Notes under the pieces: model-generated | The model's database searches: none | The model's input: only the letters and a program-made list of their open reading frames with translations | Told to the model about the DNA's origin: nothing | Assembly (NCBI RefSeq): GCF_047948215.1 | Contig: NC_134463.1 | Location: forward strand, 52,201,201 to 52,265,200 | Reading direction: 5' to 3' | Length of the DNA: 64,000 nucleotides | DNA from: Lycorma delicatula | Taxonomy: Eukaryota; Arthropoda; Insecta; Hemiptera; Fulgoridae | Translations under genes and position numbers: made by a program | Shown: piece by piece, positions 48,142-59,790 of the stretch | How the letters are laid out: each line of letters opens with the position of its first letter | How positions within the stretch are numbered: position 1 is the stretch's first letter

Positions 48142-48201
<60 letters not shown>

Positions 48202-48385
48202 CTGTTGGTGGCCTTTTAGTTACAAGTAAACAAACATATTTATTTAACCCACGACACTCCCCATAAAGTAAGGATTTCAACGCAGGGTCATACATCTAAA
48301 TCGGCTCGGTCGTTGAGTTACTATGTTGGTACATACATACATGCACCCTAAAAACTTTACACTCGTTTTCTTTGGGCAGTCATGC
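47080..48385. repeat. Unclassified repeat cluster with internal duplications
   Basis: Two versions of a CAAATACCCCGTTT...CAAAACCAGA block lie at 47,093 and 47,211. A ~118-bp tandem duplication with AATAAGAGCA and TCAAAAAAT blocks covers about 47,757-47,990. A ~120-bp module (GGTTCGATCATTGAG versus GGCTCGGTCGTTGAG, then ACATACATAC) occurs at 47,575-47,690 and 48,265-48,380. The layout suggests decayed retroelement ends; I could not name the family. Confidence 0.55.
48150..48199. repeat. AT dinucleotide microsatellite, ~50 bp
   Basis: An uninterrupted TA run; it creates a false Ile-Tyr ORF on the minus strand. Confidence 0.97.
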
Positions 48386-49639
48386 AAAAACAAAGTTGTA
48401 ATGTATTTTTATATTCTAGTTTTACAAAAAAATAAGATTTCTTACTAATTAACTAATTTTCATATAATCTAGTTTATTTAAAAGCATTTTATTTCTATTT
48501 TAAACAATTTTTTTATAATATTACTATCTAGAAATAATCCTAAATGTTTGGTTATTTATTATACTAATATGAAGAAAATTCAGTTAACATTTTAGATAAG
48601 TAAACACTGAAAATTGTAGTCCTAACACACAACTTTATCTGAATTACTTGCCAAATTTGTAATCGCGAATTAAAGTAAATGTAACATTAAAATATAGTAC
48701 TTAACGTAGGTCAGAGAATTAGGAAACTGAATAAGAAAAAAAATTTGTTAGTTTGTTTTCATGGAAAAAAAATGGCGAGATAAATATGCAAACGTTAATT
48801 TGATAGAAATACAATGTTAAAAATTTATGAACAGAAATTGTATAATATCTATGTTTTTGTAATTGGTTACCTTATCTTATCAAAGATAATGCTCGCAGTA
48901 TAGGTTGATAGACAATAAATATAGGTCAGTCAATTATACAGAAATAAATTGCACTTTAAAATATAGTAATAAATTGTTCTTCTCTGTTTTGCTCATGTCC
49001 CTTCAGTTAAATATTTTTCAAATTTTTTTTTTAAAGTTTGTACTTCATGTACAGAGCTATCAAGAAATGTCTAAAAGTTTTTTAAATTATAGACCTCTAA
49101 GATCTAAAATGCAGAAAAGTTTTATAGATTTTCTTTTTCTTATTTTAACCTCTACTGAAGATCAGATTCAAGGAAATTTAATTAGAGAAGTTTACACAGT
49201 ATAGCAGAAGTTGTAGTTAAGTAGTAACATCTCCAAGGACTCAAAAAGTAAGGCACACATCAAAAGTCAAAATATGATTTGATTACCAAAACTATATTTG
49301 AAGGTTAGATGTAGAGAAAACTTTACTTAAGCAAAATTTATTAAACGTAATCTATATATGAATATATTTGGAAAACCTTTTACTAAAATACATTCCTCTC
49401 CTCTAAAAAATATATATTCTTGTTTTGTTTTTCCTCTAACTCTTAATTTTCATGATTAAATTGTTTTTGTAACTTCCTTCATGACTTAAAGGTCTATTCA
49501 GATTAAAATTGTTTTTTTATCTATATTATATTCCGGACCCAAATGAGAAGCAAACTTTTTCATTATGGTCATAAAAACTACACTTTATTTTTTCAATGTT
49601 TTTAAACGGTTCTCTTTTAAATTATTTCTTTCTTTTTTT
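48386..49639. other. AT-rich spacer, no gene seen
   Basis: The 99-codon frame at 48,905-49,204 (+) has no motif and AT-driven composition; it is not called a gene. Confidence 0.45.
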
Positions 49640-50345
49640 ACTTCCTTGTACGAAATAAAGGAAGTATTATGATTGAGTAAAATTTCAGTTTTCAGATTTT
49701 AACGGAAATATCAATTTTGATCATTTCTGAATTTACTTTCACTAGTTTCCGCGTGACATCTATACGTAGATACGTATGTATCTCGCATAACTCAAAAACG
49801 ATTAGTCGTAAAGTGTAGGAATTTTGGATTTAGAACGGTTGTAACATCTAGTTCTGCACCTCCCTTTTTGATTTCAATCGACTGGACCGAAAGTGTTCAA
49901 AAAAGCCCAAAATCCAAAATAAAATTTGATTTTGGACTTTTTCTTAATTGCAGTAATTAGCCCTCATTGAGAGGTTTTCTATGATATACCATTAATCAGT
50001 GGTACTTATTTTTATTAGTTCCAGAGTTATAATAAAATTTTAATTAATGAAATATTTGGATCTTACATGGGGAAGACATATCGTTTCAAATCTGACTTCA
50101 TTTCCTTTTATTTTTTACTTTTTTTAATTTAAATATATTGATATATTAATAATTATTAACCTCTGATTGTAAAACAAAATACGATAAATAATAACTTAAT
50201 AATAACAATTAAAAAAAATACATGAAAAAATATCAGGAGTTTATTAATGAAATAAAATTTTATGTTTTTTTCATTTAAAAAAGAAATGTGTTTATGTAAT
50301 TTAATAGGCGTACAAAGAAGTCTTGTAGTATCCACATCAGATTTT
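49640..50345 (+). mobile_element. ~682-bp inverted-repeat element, uninterrupted copy
   Basis: ACTTCCTTGTA at 49,640-49,650 and the inverted TACAAAGAAGT at 50,311-50,321 bound it; similarity runs to about 50,345. It matches the 39,707 copy throughout, but without the RTE insertion, so it provides the empty-site reference. Confidence 0.82.
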
Positions 50346-51927
50346 TTTTTGTTGATTACCTCTTTATAAATATTTTTTTCTTAAATTTTCCCCACATAAT
50401 AAGAATGCTCCTGAAATCAAAAAATCTTTTATTTGAAATTTGGGAGTTTTGATGGTTAAATGTTATTTGGGATATTTGATAGTTAAATGTTATTTTGGTA
50501 ACCATGACTTAACTAGCACAGCCGGGAAAGTCATACAATAACATTTTTCCAGCTTTTTTAAATAAAATATATTCTTGTTTACGTAATTCTGTTTTTTAAG
50601 TCAGCCTTATTTCGTTAACTGTTACTAACTACCAAAAATATTGTGCAAATTTTGGTAAATTGCATATACTTCTCAAACTTGTACATTAAATTCGTCAGTG
50701 TACTTCTTTCTGTAATATTTCATTACTTTTGCTTTATTCTGATTTACTTCCAAACTTAATTTCATTGAAATAAAATAATTATAACAGTTTTAATCCAATA
50801 AACGAGAAATAAAATTATTTTACCATTAATTAGACATATGCAAGATATGTTTGAAATACTTTTATAAAGTTGAAAAATAATATTTTGTTTAACAATATAT
50901 ATTTAATTTTGGTTGTTATTAATCTCATACCAAAGTAATTATTATTTGAAAATTCTTTCATAGAAATAATCTTTGTATTTAAATTTATTTCATTGCATCA
51001 ACAACAAAGAACCCCCTTCACGTATGAATTACTTTGAAAATACTCTTTGTGTAGATTAAATGTTATGAATATGTAATCCAGAATATTCAGATAGCATTAT
51101 TTTCTTCATTTTAAAGCTTAAAATAACCTTTTAATTTTAACATGCAACATAAACTACGAGCCTTTAGGGTGGCCGAACAAAAACCTCCTTCAAAGAGAAT
51201 TTGAATTTATCCTACGTTATTATAGCAAAAAAGATGTGAATTGGCGTGTTAATTAGAAAACCTTTCTGATCAACCTAAACTATTTTGAATAATAATAAAA
51301 ATAATAATTTTATTTATTGTTTACCACAGACCGGGAGGATAGGATAGATAAGTGTTTTAATAAAGAATTTTATTAGTATTCTACATATGTGCAGCGTTCA
51401 GAAATATTGAGAAAATTCCATTCTAAGAGAATTTTTAATATATAATTTAATAAAAAATGTATAAATTAATAAATACCAGTTCTACCTTCCTAGAAAATAC
51501 AAAATTATCCGATTACAAAATTTTATTACATATAAAATATTATTCAAAATGATTTCAAATTTTAGCAATATTTTTTTTATAAAAAGGAAGTTCTCACAAA
51601 TCGTTTTTTTCAACGTAAATAGAGACAAAATGATTGGATTTGTTAAAATTGGATTTTTTGGAGGATTTCAAAAAATTTCAATAAAATCCCTCACAATTGA
51701 AATATTTATAAGCTTTTATTTTCAATTTTAAAAAATAATCACATTATTTATAAAGCTTTGTCTTTATTTAAAATTAAATTAAAAGGTTTTTCGTGTTGTA
51801 GAACCAATATTTTTTAAATAATATTAATTAAAAAAGTAATTAATTTTTTTTAAATATTTTTATTTATGTTAGCATCAACAATTCAATTCATTAGTAACTT
51901 ATCAGTCTGATGTAACTGTACCGGTAA
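50346..51927. other. AT-rich spacer, no gene seen
   Basis: No recognised coding sequence or repeat. Confidence 0.5.
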
Positions 51928-52137
51928 ATGTGTAGTTTTGAACAAACTCAGACCGACTATTCCTGGAACATGTAATTAATTGAAATTCAACCACCAAAGA
52001 ACATCCGTTTCATGATTCATAATCTAGTATTCAAATCTGATTATAAGCAATTACATTTATTAAGATTTGAATCTGAGAACTTCTACTTCGAAATCAGCTG
52101 ATTTACAATGACGAGATTATCATTAGACAACCCGGTA
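51928..52137 (-). mobile_element. SINE family 2, diverged copy lacking the 3' tail
   Basis: The minus strand reads the tRNA-like head, TCAGCTGATTTCGAAGTAGA, a B box CAGATTCAAATCTTAA, and the body to GGTCTGAGTTTG. It is strongly diverged from the 26,614 copy, so it is older. Confidence 0.72.
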
Positions 52138-53860
52138 CGTTAAAGAAAATCTATGTTTTCAAAAGAATTTTGTTTAAAACGTATAAATGGTATTAATTAA
52201 AATCAATTTCCTTTTTTTAATGTTGTTACGCTTCTCTTAAAAAAACAGTTTTTAAGGTTGTATAAGAGTGTTTAATTTTTATATTTAAAGTAACATATTT
52301 TGCCACTTTTGGTCGCTATTTTCTTTTTAGGGTAGTGGTTTAATGGAAAACCAGTACCAAATACTAAATTTAGTAACAAATACTAAATTCAGAATATAAC
52401 TTTTGTATGCAACAATTCTTTCCTTGTAATTAACATAAGATGTGTCTACAAGTATGAGTTTTACTGCTGTTTTATTACAGTTTTTTGGGTTTTGTTACAA
52501 TTTTCTCGAAAACTAACGAAGATATATTTCTGAGACTGCATATAGAAAAAAAACAACTAATCTTGCTCTATTAACTTGTGTTGATAGTTTTATTATAGAA
52601 TTATTTGACCTTTACAAAAAAAATCTGAGTGAAAACCTTGGCTAGCCTAGCTTTAATTCAAAAACAAAACTTTTTCAGATTTATAACTACAAAGAATATT
52701 TTTATTATTTTGATGAGACCAGAACGATTGTATTGTATGGAAGAAACTTCATGAAACAATGTATATAAAATTGATAATAATTATTTTTAGAAAAATGAAA
52801 CCGACGTCAGGATCATGTAATATGATGCACATATATATAATTATAAGATTTCCACTGTTCCGACCGATGCTGTGAATTATATATAATGTATGTTGGGTCT
52901 GAAAGGTTTAAGACGAGATATCTCGATTTTTGATGATTTTATTAACGGTGCTACACATCTTGTGTAGAAACTCACATTATCTGTCCTATAGAAGACCATA
53001 CCACATCATCAAACGTGACGTAGTCGTATAGAATTGCATGATTCCAAGTGACCCTACCTATCTGCCGGACTATGTTAATTTTTTTTGTTGAAAATTTTCA
53101 TTTTGTCAATTTTTACCAATTTGTTTTGTCTAAAAAATGTTTTCATGATAATGGTACCACCGCGAAAAGCAGCGTTGATTACAACAAATCTTATTTAAAT
53201 CGGATTAACAGGAAAAATGTTATGCGCGAACATAAAAAAAAATACGGGTCGAATACATAACCTGTCGAATACATTTTTGAAGTCGATTAAAAAATAAATA
53301 TCTGGAAATATTTATTATAGAAGCTTCTTCTGTCCTAAATAATATTTCAAGAATGACAGATCTAACATGTAGCGGAATTAGATTTAAAGGGCTTTTATTT
53401 TGCAGTTATAATTTTATTATTCGTATATGCTTGATGAACAATATATAATTAGACAATATAAATTTTGAATTTTGAAAAATAAAAAATTAATAACTTATAA
53501 AAATCAATGAAATATTTCTAAAGAAAGAAAAATATTTGTATATCTGTCGATAAATTATTTAAATATCAACTGTTTGATTTAAATAAATTTAAATATCAAC
53601 GATTTTATTAAATGATTTAATAAATTATTGAATATGTATTTATTTAAAATATTTTTTTAATAAAAATATTAAAAATACACACAGTAGTTCTAATACTTTT
53701 GTAAAGAACTGCAACAAAAAAGAATTTAAAAAAAAAATCATTAATTATATCTACTGAGATTGAATTTATAACTTTAGAAAAACCTGGACTTTTCCTGAAG
53801 AAAACTGTCTGGTGGAATAGTTCCACGCTTTAGTTACATAAATAATTAATAGAATTAAAA
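52138..53860. other. AT-rich spacer, no gene seen
   Basis: A short patch at 52,880-52,940 resembles the right part of repeat R (GGGTCTGAAAGGTTTAAGAC). The frame at 53,048-53,260 (+) has no motif. Confidence 0.45.
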
Positions 53861-54330
53861 CTAATTAATTGATACTTACGTAGTGTCTGAAATCAACAAA
53901 AAGTTCCTTACCGTAAGCTAGTCAACACAGTGATGTAACCGGTACCATGAAATAGAGATACAAATTAAATTATTAAGGTTAGTTAACTATTAAAAGTTAT
54001 TCCTTGTGTACCACACAATTTATTATATAGAAATAAATATTTAACCATCTGGATATTAATAATAAATCATTTTTAATTCAGCTTAATTGGAGAACAGTTA
54101 AAAAATGGAACTAAAAATAGTAAAAACGTCGAGATAGCGTATTAAGAGTTTATAATCTATACTCGTATGTAATAAATTGTGGAGTACATAAAGTACAATT
54201 TTTTTTCGCCTAACCTTGAAAATTGAATTCAGATGTCCATTTCATGGTACTTGTTACATCGTTGCGATAGCTAACCTTTACGATAAGGAACTAGTTAATC
54301 ACCAGACATTACGTAACAATTAATTATTTT
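53861..54330. mobile_element. MITE with ~100-bp imperfect terminal inverted repeats
   Basis: The left arm (about 53,863-53,970) and the reverse complement of the right arm (about 54,222-54,330) share ATTAATTG, TACGTA-TGTCTG, AGTTCCTTA-CGTAA, GATGTAAC and GTACCATGAAAT in the same order and spacing. The ~250-bp centre has no ORF. The outer bases are AATTAATT on both sides, so the exact TSD cannot be separated from the ends. Confidence 0.85.
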
Positions 54331-54459
54331 TAATTTTATTTTATTTAGAAAGTATTAACTCGACGAGAAACAGTAGGGTAAAGGGAAAGAGGCAAATTAA
54401 ATGGCTTTCAATGAAGACAGAAATAGCAGCAATGTAATTGTCCAAGATGCATTAAACAA

Positions 54460-54875
54460 TTAATTTTTTTTTTTTGAGTTATATAGGCATCAACACCTGA
54501 GGTTATTTATTAATCCTCGTCACATTTGTTAAAAAGAGAATAAAATCACCAGCAGAATCGTCAGATGTATGGATGTATTTACATCCCTTACTTTTTTAAA
54601 AAAATACGAAGATAAAGAATGAGGTATTTAAATAAAACACGTAACACATGTAGAGTGTAAAGGGCCCTGACATTTACACGAAAAAATTAAACATCTTTCA
54701 AATAAAACGCACAAAAAAATTTAGACAATAGCATGTAAATTGTGAGAACCTATGTTTTTAGGTGTAAGATGCCGTCGCATATGGGATTCTCAAGAAACAT
54801 AACATACACTGAGTTTCATTGAAGACTTACTACAAACGAGTTAGTAATCCGCTGGCAAATAAGTAAGCAACTATT
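54460..54875 (-). mobile_element. Old I-clade LINE, 3' end (first half of a split element)
   Basis: It matches 4,478-5,060 of copy 1: the terminal box (GGCATCAACACCTGAGG here), then TCGTCAGATGTATGGATG, GTAAAGGGCCCTGACATTTA and the end of ORF2 (CCGCTGGCAAATAAG). The A-rich tail is at 54,462-54,473 on the plus strand as T. Sequence continuity resumes at 59,132. Confidence 0.78.
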
Positions 54876-55317
54876 TTATTTTCCCTTATTTTCCTTTCCC
54901 CTTCCTCTTTCCCACTTACAACTTTTTTATCCTTTCCCCTTTTTTCCATTTTTCCCTTCTTCACTTTTATCTTTTTCGATTTTTTCCTTTTTCCCCGCTC
55001 GTAAATCGGTCCAGTAGTTTTTTAGTCTATAGAGAACACACATCGGAAACTGTGGATTGGAATCGTAAATTATTTAGTATAGCGTGTGTTGCTTTTACGT
55101 CCAACAGATAGCACTATTTATAAAAAAAATGATGTTTTTATCTGCCACATCTTATCTTTGTCTTGGTATACAAAAACAAGAGCATATTCGAATGCAGCGT
55201 TGTATCAAATTTTCAAAGCTATTGGTGAAGAACTTTCGGAGATTTAAAATTTCGAACAAACGAACATTTATATTTTTTATTTATATTGATAATATTATAT
55301 ATATATATATATATCTT

Positions 55318-56477
55318 AATGGAGGAAGTGTTAGGAGAAGACCAATTTGGTTTCAGGAAATGTATAGGGACAAGGGAAGCAATTTTAGGCCTCAGATTAA
55401 TAGTAGAAGGAAGATTAAAGAAAAACAAACCAACATACTTGGCGTTTATAGACCTAGAAAAAAATTAGGGTTCAAATACAGAGATAGAAGAACAATTGCT
55501 AACATGTACAGGAACCAAACAGCAACAGTAACAATTGAAGAACATAAGAAAGAAGCCGTAATAAGAAAGGGAGTCCGATAGGGATGTTCCCTATCTCCGT
55601 TACGTTTTAATCTTTACATGGAACTAGCAGTTAATGATGTTAAAGAACAATTTAGATTCGGAGTAACAGTACAAGGTGAAAAGATAAAGATGCTACGATT
55701 TGCTAATGATATAGTAATTCAAGCCGAGAGTAAAAAGGATTTAGAAGAATCAATGAACGGCATAGATGAAGTCCTACGCAAGAACTATCGCATGGAAATA
55801 AACAAGAACAAAACAAAAGTAATGAAATGTATTAGAAATAACAAAGATGGACCACTGAATGTGAAAATAGGAGCAGAAAAGATTATGGAAGTAGAAGAAT
55901 TTTGTTATTTGGGAAGTAGAATTACTAAATTTGGACGAAGCAGGAGCGATATAAAATGCCGAATAGCACAAGCTAAACGAGCCTTCAGTAAGAAATATAA
56001 TTTGTTTATATCAAAAATTAATTTAAATGTCAGGAAAAGATTTTTGAAAGTGTATGTTTGGAGTGTCGCTTTATATGGAAGTGAAACTTGGACGATCGGA
56101 GTATCTGAGAAGAAAAGATTAGAAGCTTTTGAAATGTGGTGCTATAGGAGAATGTTAAAAATCAGATGGGTGGATAAAGTGACAAATGAAGAGGTATTGC
56201 GGCAAATAGATGAAGAAAGAAGCATTTGGAAAAATATAGTTAAAAGAAGAGACAGACTTATAGGCCACATACTAAGGCATCCTGGAATAGTAGCTTTAAT
56301 ATTGGAAGTACAGGTAGAAGGAACAAATTGTGTAGGCAGGCCACGTTTGGAATATGTAAAACAAATTGTTAGGGATGTAGGATGTAGAGGGTATACTGAA
56401 ATGAAACGACTAGCACTAGATAGGGAATCTTGGAGTGCTGTATCAAACCAGTCAAATGACTGAAGACAAAAAAAAAA
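55318..56477 (+). mobile_element. RTE-like LINE, copy E (5'-truncated, inside the composite insertion)
   Basis: The copy starts at GGAGGAAGTGTTAGGAGAAG and ends in poly(A) at 56,467-56,477, then at once AGTATATCGG of the Penelope block. An internal deletion near 55,460 joins two A-runs and removes RT palm motif A. Confidence 0.88.
55322..56463 (+). pseudogene. RTE-like ORF, RT C-half with mutated catalytic motif
   Basis: An early piece ([20 protein letters not shown]) is followed by the deletion, a stop within motif B (TAG at about 55,579), and then an open frame 55,618-56,463. Motif C reads RFANDIVIQAES near 55,695: the first Asp is Asn, as in copy B. The C-terminal blocks SETWTIG, RRMLKIRW, GHILRHP and the SNQSND end are complete. 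It is catalytically dead. Confidence 0.86.
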
Positions 56478-58790
56478 GTATATCGGAGACATTACAAATA
56501 TATTTGAATAATAATAAATTAATGAACGAACAAATCAGATTTGATAATGATATTCTATTAAAACAAATTATACAGTAATTTTGGGTTGTTAACATTTCAT
56601 TTCATATCTCATAACAGTAGTAAACATCCTTCTAACATGACATTTTATTAGGTAGATTTCATAAGAAAGCTAGCTACACGTACCTATTGCAATGGAAACG
56701 ATGGTTCGACTTCCGAAAAATGTCGACATATCTTCGCGTTTCACATCTTCCACACCAATAACCAATAGTTTATATATAGTATAGTTTATATATATATTTT
56801 TTTAACTTATTTTGGACACGATAACTGCCGTAATTTTGCGCCAATAACTTTCAAATTGATACGTAAAATATAACGACCCAAAATCTCGGTCAAGTTTTTT
56901 AATGGGCAAAATCGGATCATTGATATGGAATGGAGGGGTTTTTACGAAAAAAAATCGCTAAAACTTTCTTATTGAGTAAGAAACGACTTTAAGAAAAGAA
57001 CTTTAAACGAATTCGTTTAAAGTTCCTGTTAAACTTACGATATGGGCCTAAAACTTATATAAGTAAAGTTTTTTGATATTACCAACCATTGGCTCAGGGG
57101 GTGGAAAAAATGGGGTTTCAAAGACAAAAAAGATCATACCTCCCTCAATAGGCACGGTTTGAAGTGTAAGTTAGTCCTATAAACATTACCTAAAACTTTT
57201 GTCTGAAACAATTTTTGATATGACCAATCCTTACGGAAAAGGATGACCAAACGTTTGCTGTAATTGTAAGATGGGGCTTATCGTATGCTAAACATATGAA
57301 ATCTACCTCTGCCTTTCGGCGTCCGAAAGGGATTTTTTAACTTAACGTATAAATTATTTTAATTGTTGACGATCAACTGTTATGAAAATATGAATTTTAG
57401 TTTATTTTAATTTTAATTACAATCACATGATTAAATCACGAATATCAAAGATTTAAAAATATATATTTCGTCTTTTTATAAAAATTCTCTTATTTTTTAC
57501 ACTAATTTATATATAGATTAACAAAATATTAAAATAAGATAATCCAGAATTAAATAAAAAATGTTGTGATAAATTAATATTCAATACCAAATGAATTAAA
57601 ACGATAATCAATGAAAAGCACAATTCAACATATTTTAATTTAAATTGAAATACACGTAATCTCTTACAAATTGGTATGTGTAATATTTTATCACTAGGTA
57701 TAATTTAACGAACTATACTACTGCAATAAATTTTATTCAGATAAAAATTCCTTCAGGATGGATTTCATTGGTGTTATCTTGATTACAAGTAAAGCGTTTT
57801 ATTTCTTCGATCCATTACGTAAAAAAGTATGCAGTCAAAGAAAAATAAATAAATCCAATAATTTTATTTTAATAATAATCTATCTGTTTTCTATTTACAT
57901 ATCGAAAAACGATGAGATTTAAAATTAAATTTTCTAGAAAATAATTATTTATTGTTATTTAATCACATGTATTTTTAATAGTGATTTCATGTATACGATT
58001 GAATCATTTTAAATATAACTGTTACATTGATATATAGTTACTTATTTGTCTATTTTATTTATTCACGTTTACAAATATAATTTTACGTCGAATTACACGA
58101 ATTAAAATATTTTATATGTTACAGTCTGACGAAGATTTAAACACAGAAAATCGTTGAGATTGGAGCTTTATCAAACACGGCACGGAAGTAAGCGAAGTAT
58201 AATTAAAAAAAAGTAACCTGAAGTATTTGATATTAATAAGTTATAATTTCTTTTATTTTAGGCAATACGGTTGCGGAAATCAATGAGTTGTTACTCAAGA
58301 AAATGTTTTCCCACACGTATGAATATTCAATCATTAGTTACAAAATAGCATTCCTTTTTGATATGAACTACCTCTAGTTTTCCTAGATATCTTGTAATCT
58401 CAGGCATCAAAAGACCTAGTCAAACTCTCTCTCAGACTTAATATATATATATATTAAGATAATATATTTAAGATATATGTATATATCACCGATAAGTTTG
58501 AAAATTTGACACTACGCTGCATTCGAATAAGCACGTGTTTTTATATAACTACTATTTATATACCTAAGAAGTGACAGATAGAAACATGATTTTTTTGACA
58601 AACAGCGCTATCTGTTGGACGTAAAAGCAACACACGCTATACTAAATATTTTACGATTCCAATCCACCGTTTCCGATATGTATCCTCTATAGACTAAAAA
58701 ACTACTGGACCAATTTATGCGCGGGGAAAAAGGGAGAAGGGGAAAATTGGGAAAGGGAAAAATCAAAACGGAAAAATGGAAAACGGTTAA
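56478..58790 (+). mobile_element. Penelope-associated block, inverted copy
   Basis: From 56,478 (codons SETLQIYLNNN to the stop of the Penelope ORF, here on the plus strand) to about 58,790 this is the reverse complement of 45,345-43,040, nearly base for base by eye. It includes repeat R (56,655-57,335, minus) and ends in the inverted pyrimidine tract. Small differences include a short insertion near 56,990 and the AT run at 56,770-56,800. Confidence 0.82.
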
Positions 58791-58794
58791 ACTT

Positions 58795-58885
58795 TCTACA
58801 TGGGCCTAAAACTTATATAAGTAAAGTTTTTTGATATTACCAACCATTGGACCAGGGGGTGGAAAAAATGGGGTTTCAAAGACGT
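58795..58885 (-). repeat. Dispersed repeat R, ~90-bp piece
   Basis: It matches the middle of repeat R (minus strand ACCCCCTGGTCCAATGGTTG and the TTTACTTATATAAGTTTTAG block) and sits at the switch between inverted and direct sequence. Confidence 0.75.
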
Positions 58886-59131
58886 TTCAAATATATATCT
58901 TAAATATATTATCTTAATATATAGAAAACTAGAGATAGAATACATATCAAAAAGGAGTGCTATTTTATAACTAATTTTCTTGAATAACTGCTCATTGATT
59001 TCCTCAACCGTATTGCCTAAAATAAAAGAAATAACTTATTAATATCAAATACTTTAGGTTATATTTTTTTAATTTTACTTCGTGCTGTAGTTGATAAAGC
59101 TCCAATCCCAATGATTTTCTGGGCTTAAGGT

Positions 59132-59790
59132 TAAGCAACTATTATTTCTTCTTTACCACTTTCCAAATCAGCAGCGATATTATTTCTTAATCCATGCCTT
59201 TATTCTGTAATTTACGTTCTTCCAGTAGATTCTTAACAATTAGTGATTTGTCACATACGCTGTACATTGGTCTTCTTTGGTTAAAACATATGAATTTGTT
59301 ATTCAACTAACAACAAAAAATTATGTCTACCTAAATGATCATAATCATGCTAATTAGATCCAAAAACCAAAGAAACAAATCCATGAGCAACTTTAAAAAA
59401 TAAAGCCAATTAACCATATATTAGTTATAGTAAACCAACCACAGTGTAACCAATTTTGAGTCTCATAAACGCCACTTTTTTCCCAGCGAGTCAGTTCTGC
59501 ATCGTTCTTTCATTAATATGGAGATAAAATTGCATTCACTTTCGTGTTTAGTCTTCTCCATTTATATTCAGTCTTAACTTCACATTTAGTCTTATTTCAA
59601 GTCCTTGTTTGAGGATTTTTAACGTCTGTCACTCGAATACGAATTATGTCCGTATTCTCACAAATTGTTGTCATTCTGAGGGCTTTGTCTGCGCTTTCAT
59701 TTCCTGAAATAGAAATATGCTCTGGAGTCTATAAAAAGACAAAGACGTATCTCTGTCCCATTTGGTTTAAACTAAGTGACTAGACAGGGG
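59132..59790 (-). pseudogene. Old I-clade LINE, ORF2 C-terminus (second half of the split element)
   Basis: It matches 5,060-5,530 of copy 1. Recognisable blocks are the Cys/His tail (plus-strand CAGCAGCGATATTATTTCTTA and GTACATTGGTCTTCTTTGG) and the end of RNase H (TATGCTCTGGAGTCTATAAA near 59,720). All frames are heavily broken. Element similarity fades at about 59,790. It continues the 54,460-54,875 segment once the composite insertion is removed. Confidence 0.75.

Larger units (their letters stand above)
54876..59131. mobile_element. 4.26-kb composite insertion flanked by a 12-bp TSD
   Basis: TAAGCAACTATT occurs at 54,864-54,875 and 59,132-59,143, and the I-clade sequence reads through if the insert is removed. 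In order the insert holds the pyrimidine tract and flanking block in direct orientation (54,889-55,315), RTE copy E, the inverted Penelope-associated block (56,478-58,790), a short inverted repeat R piece, and a direct piece matching 43,355-43,700. The direct and inverted end pieces make an inverted-repeat structure. Confidence 0.8.

Noticed and set aside
48038..48295. ORF with an Ile-Tyr repeat
   Set aside because: It is produced by the AT microsatellite at 48,150-48,199.
45120..56700. Treating the two Penelope blocks as one giant transposon bounded by inverted repeats
   Set aside because: The DNA between them contains independent elements with their own TSDs, and the right block lies within its own 12-bp TSD, so separate events fit better.
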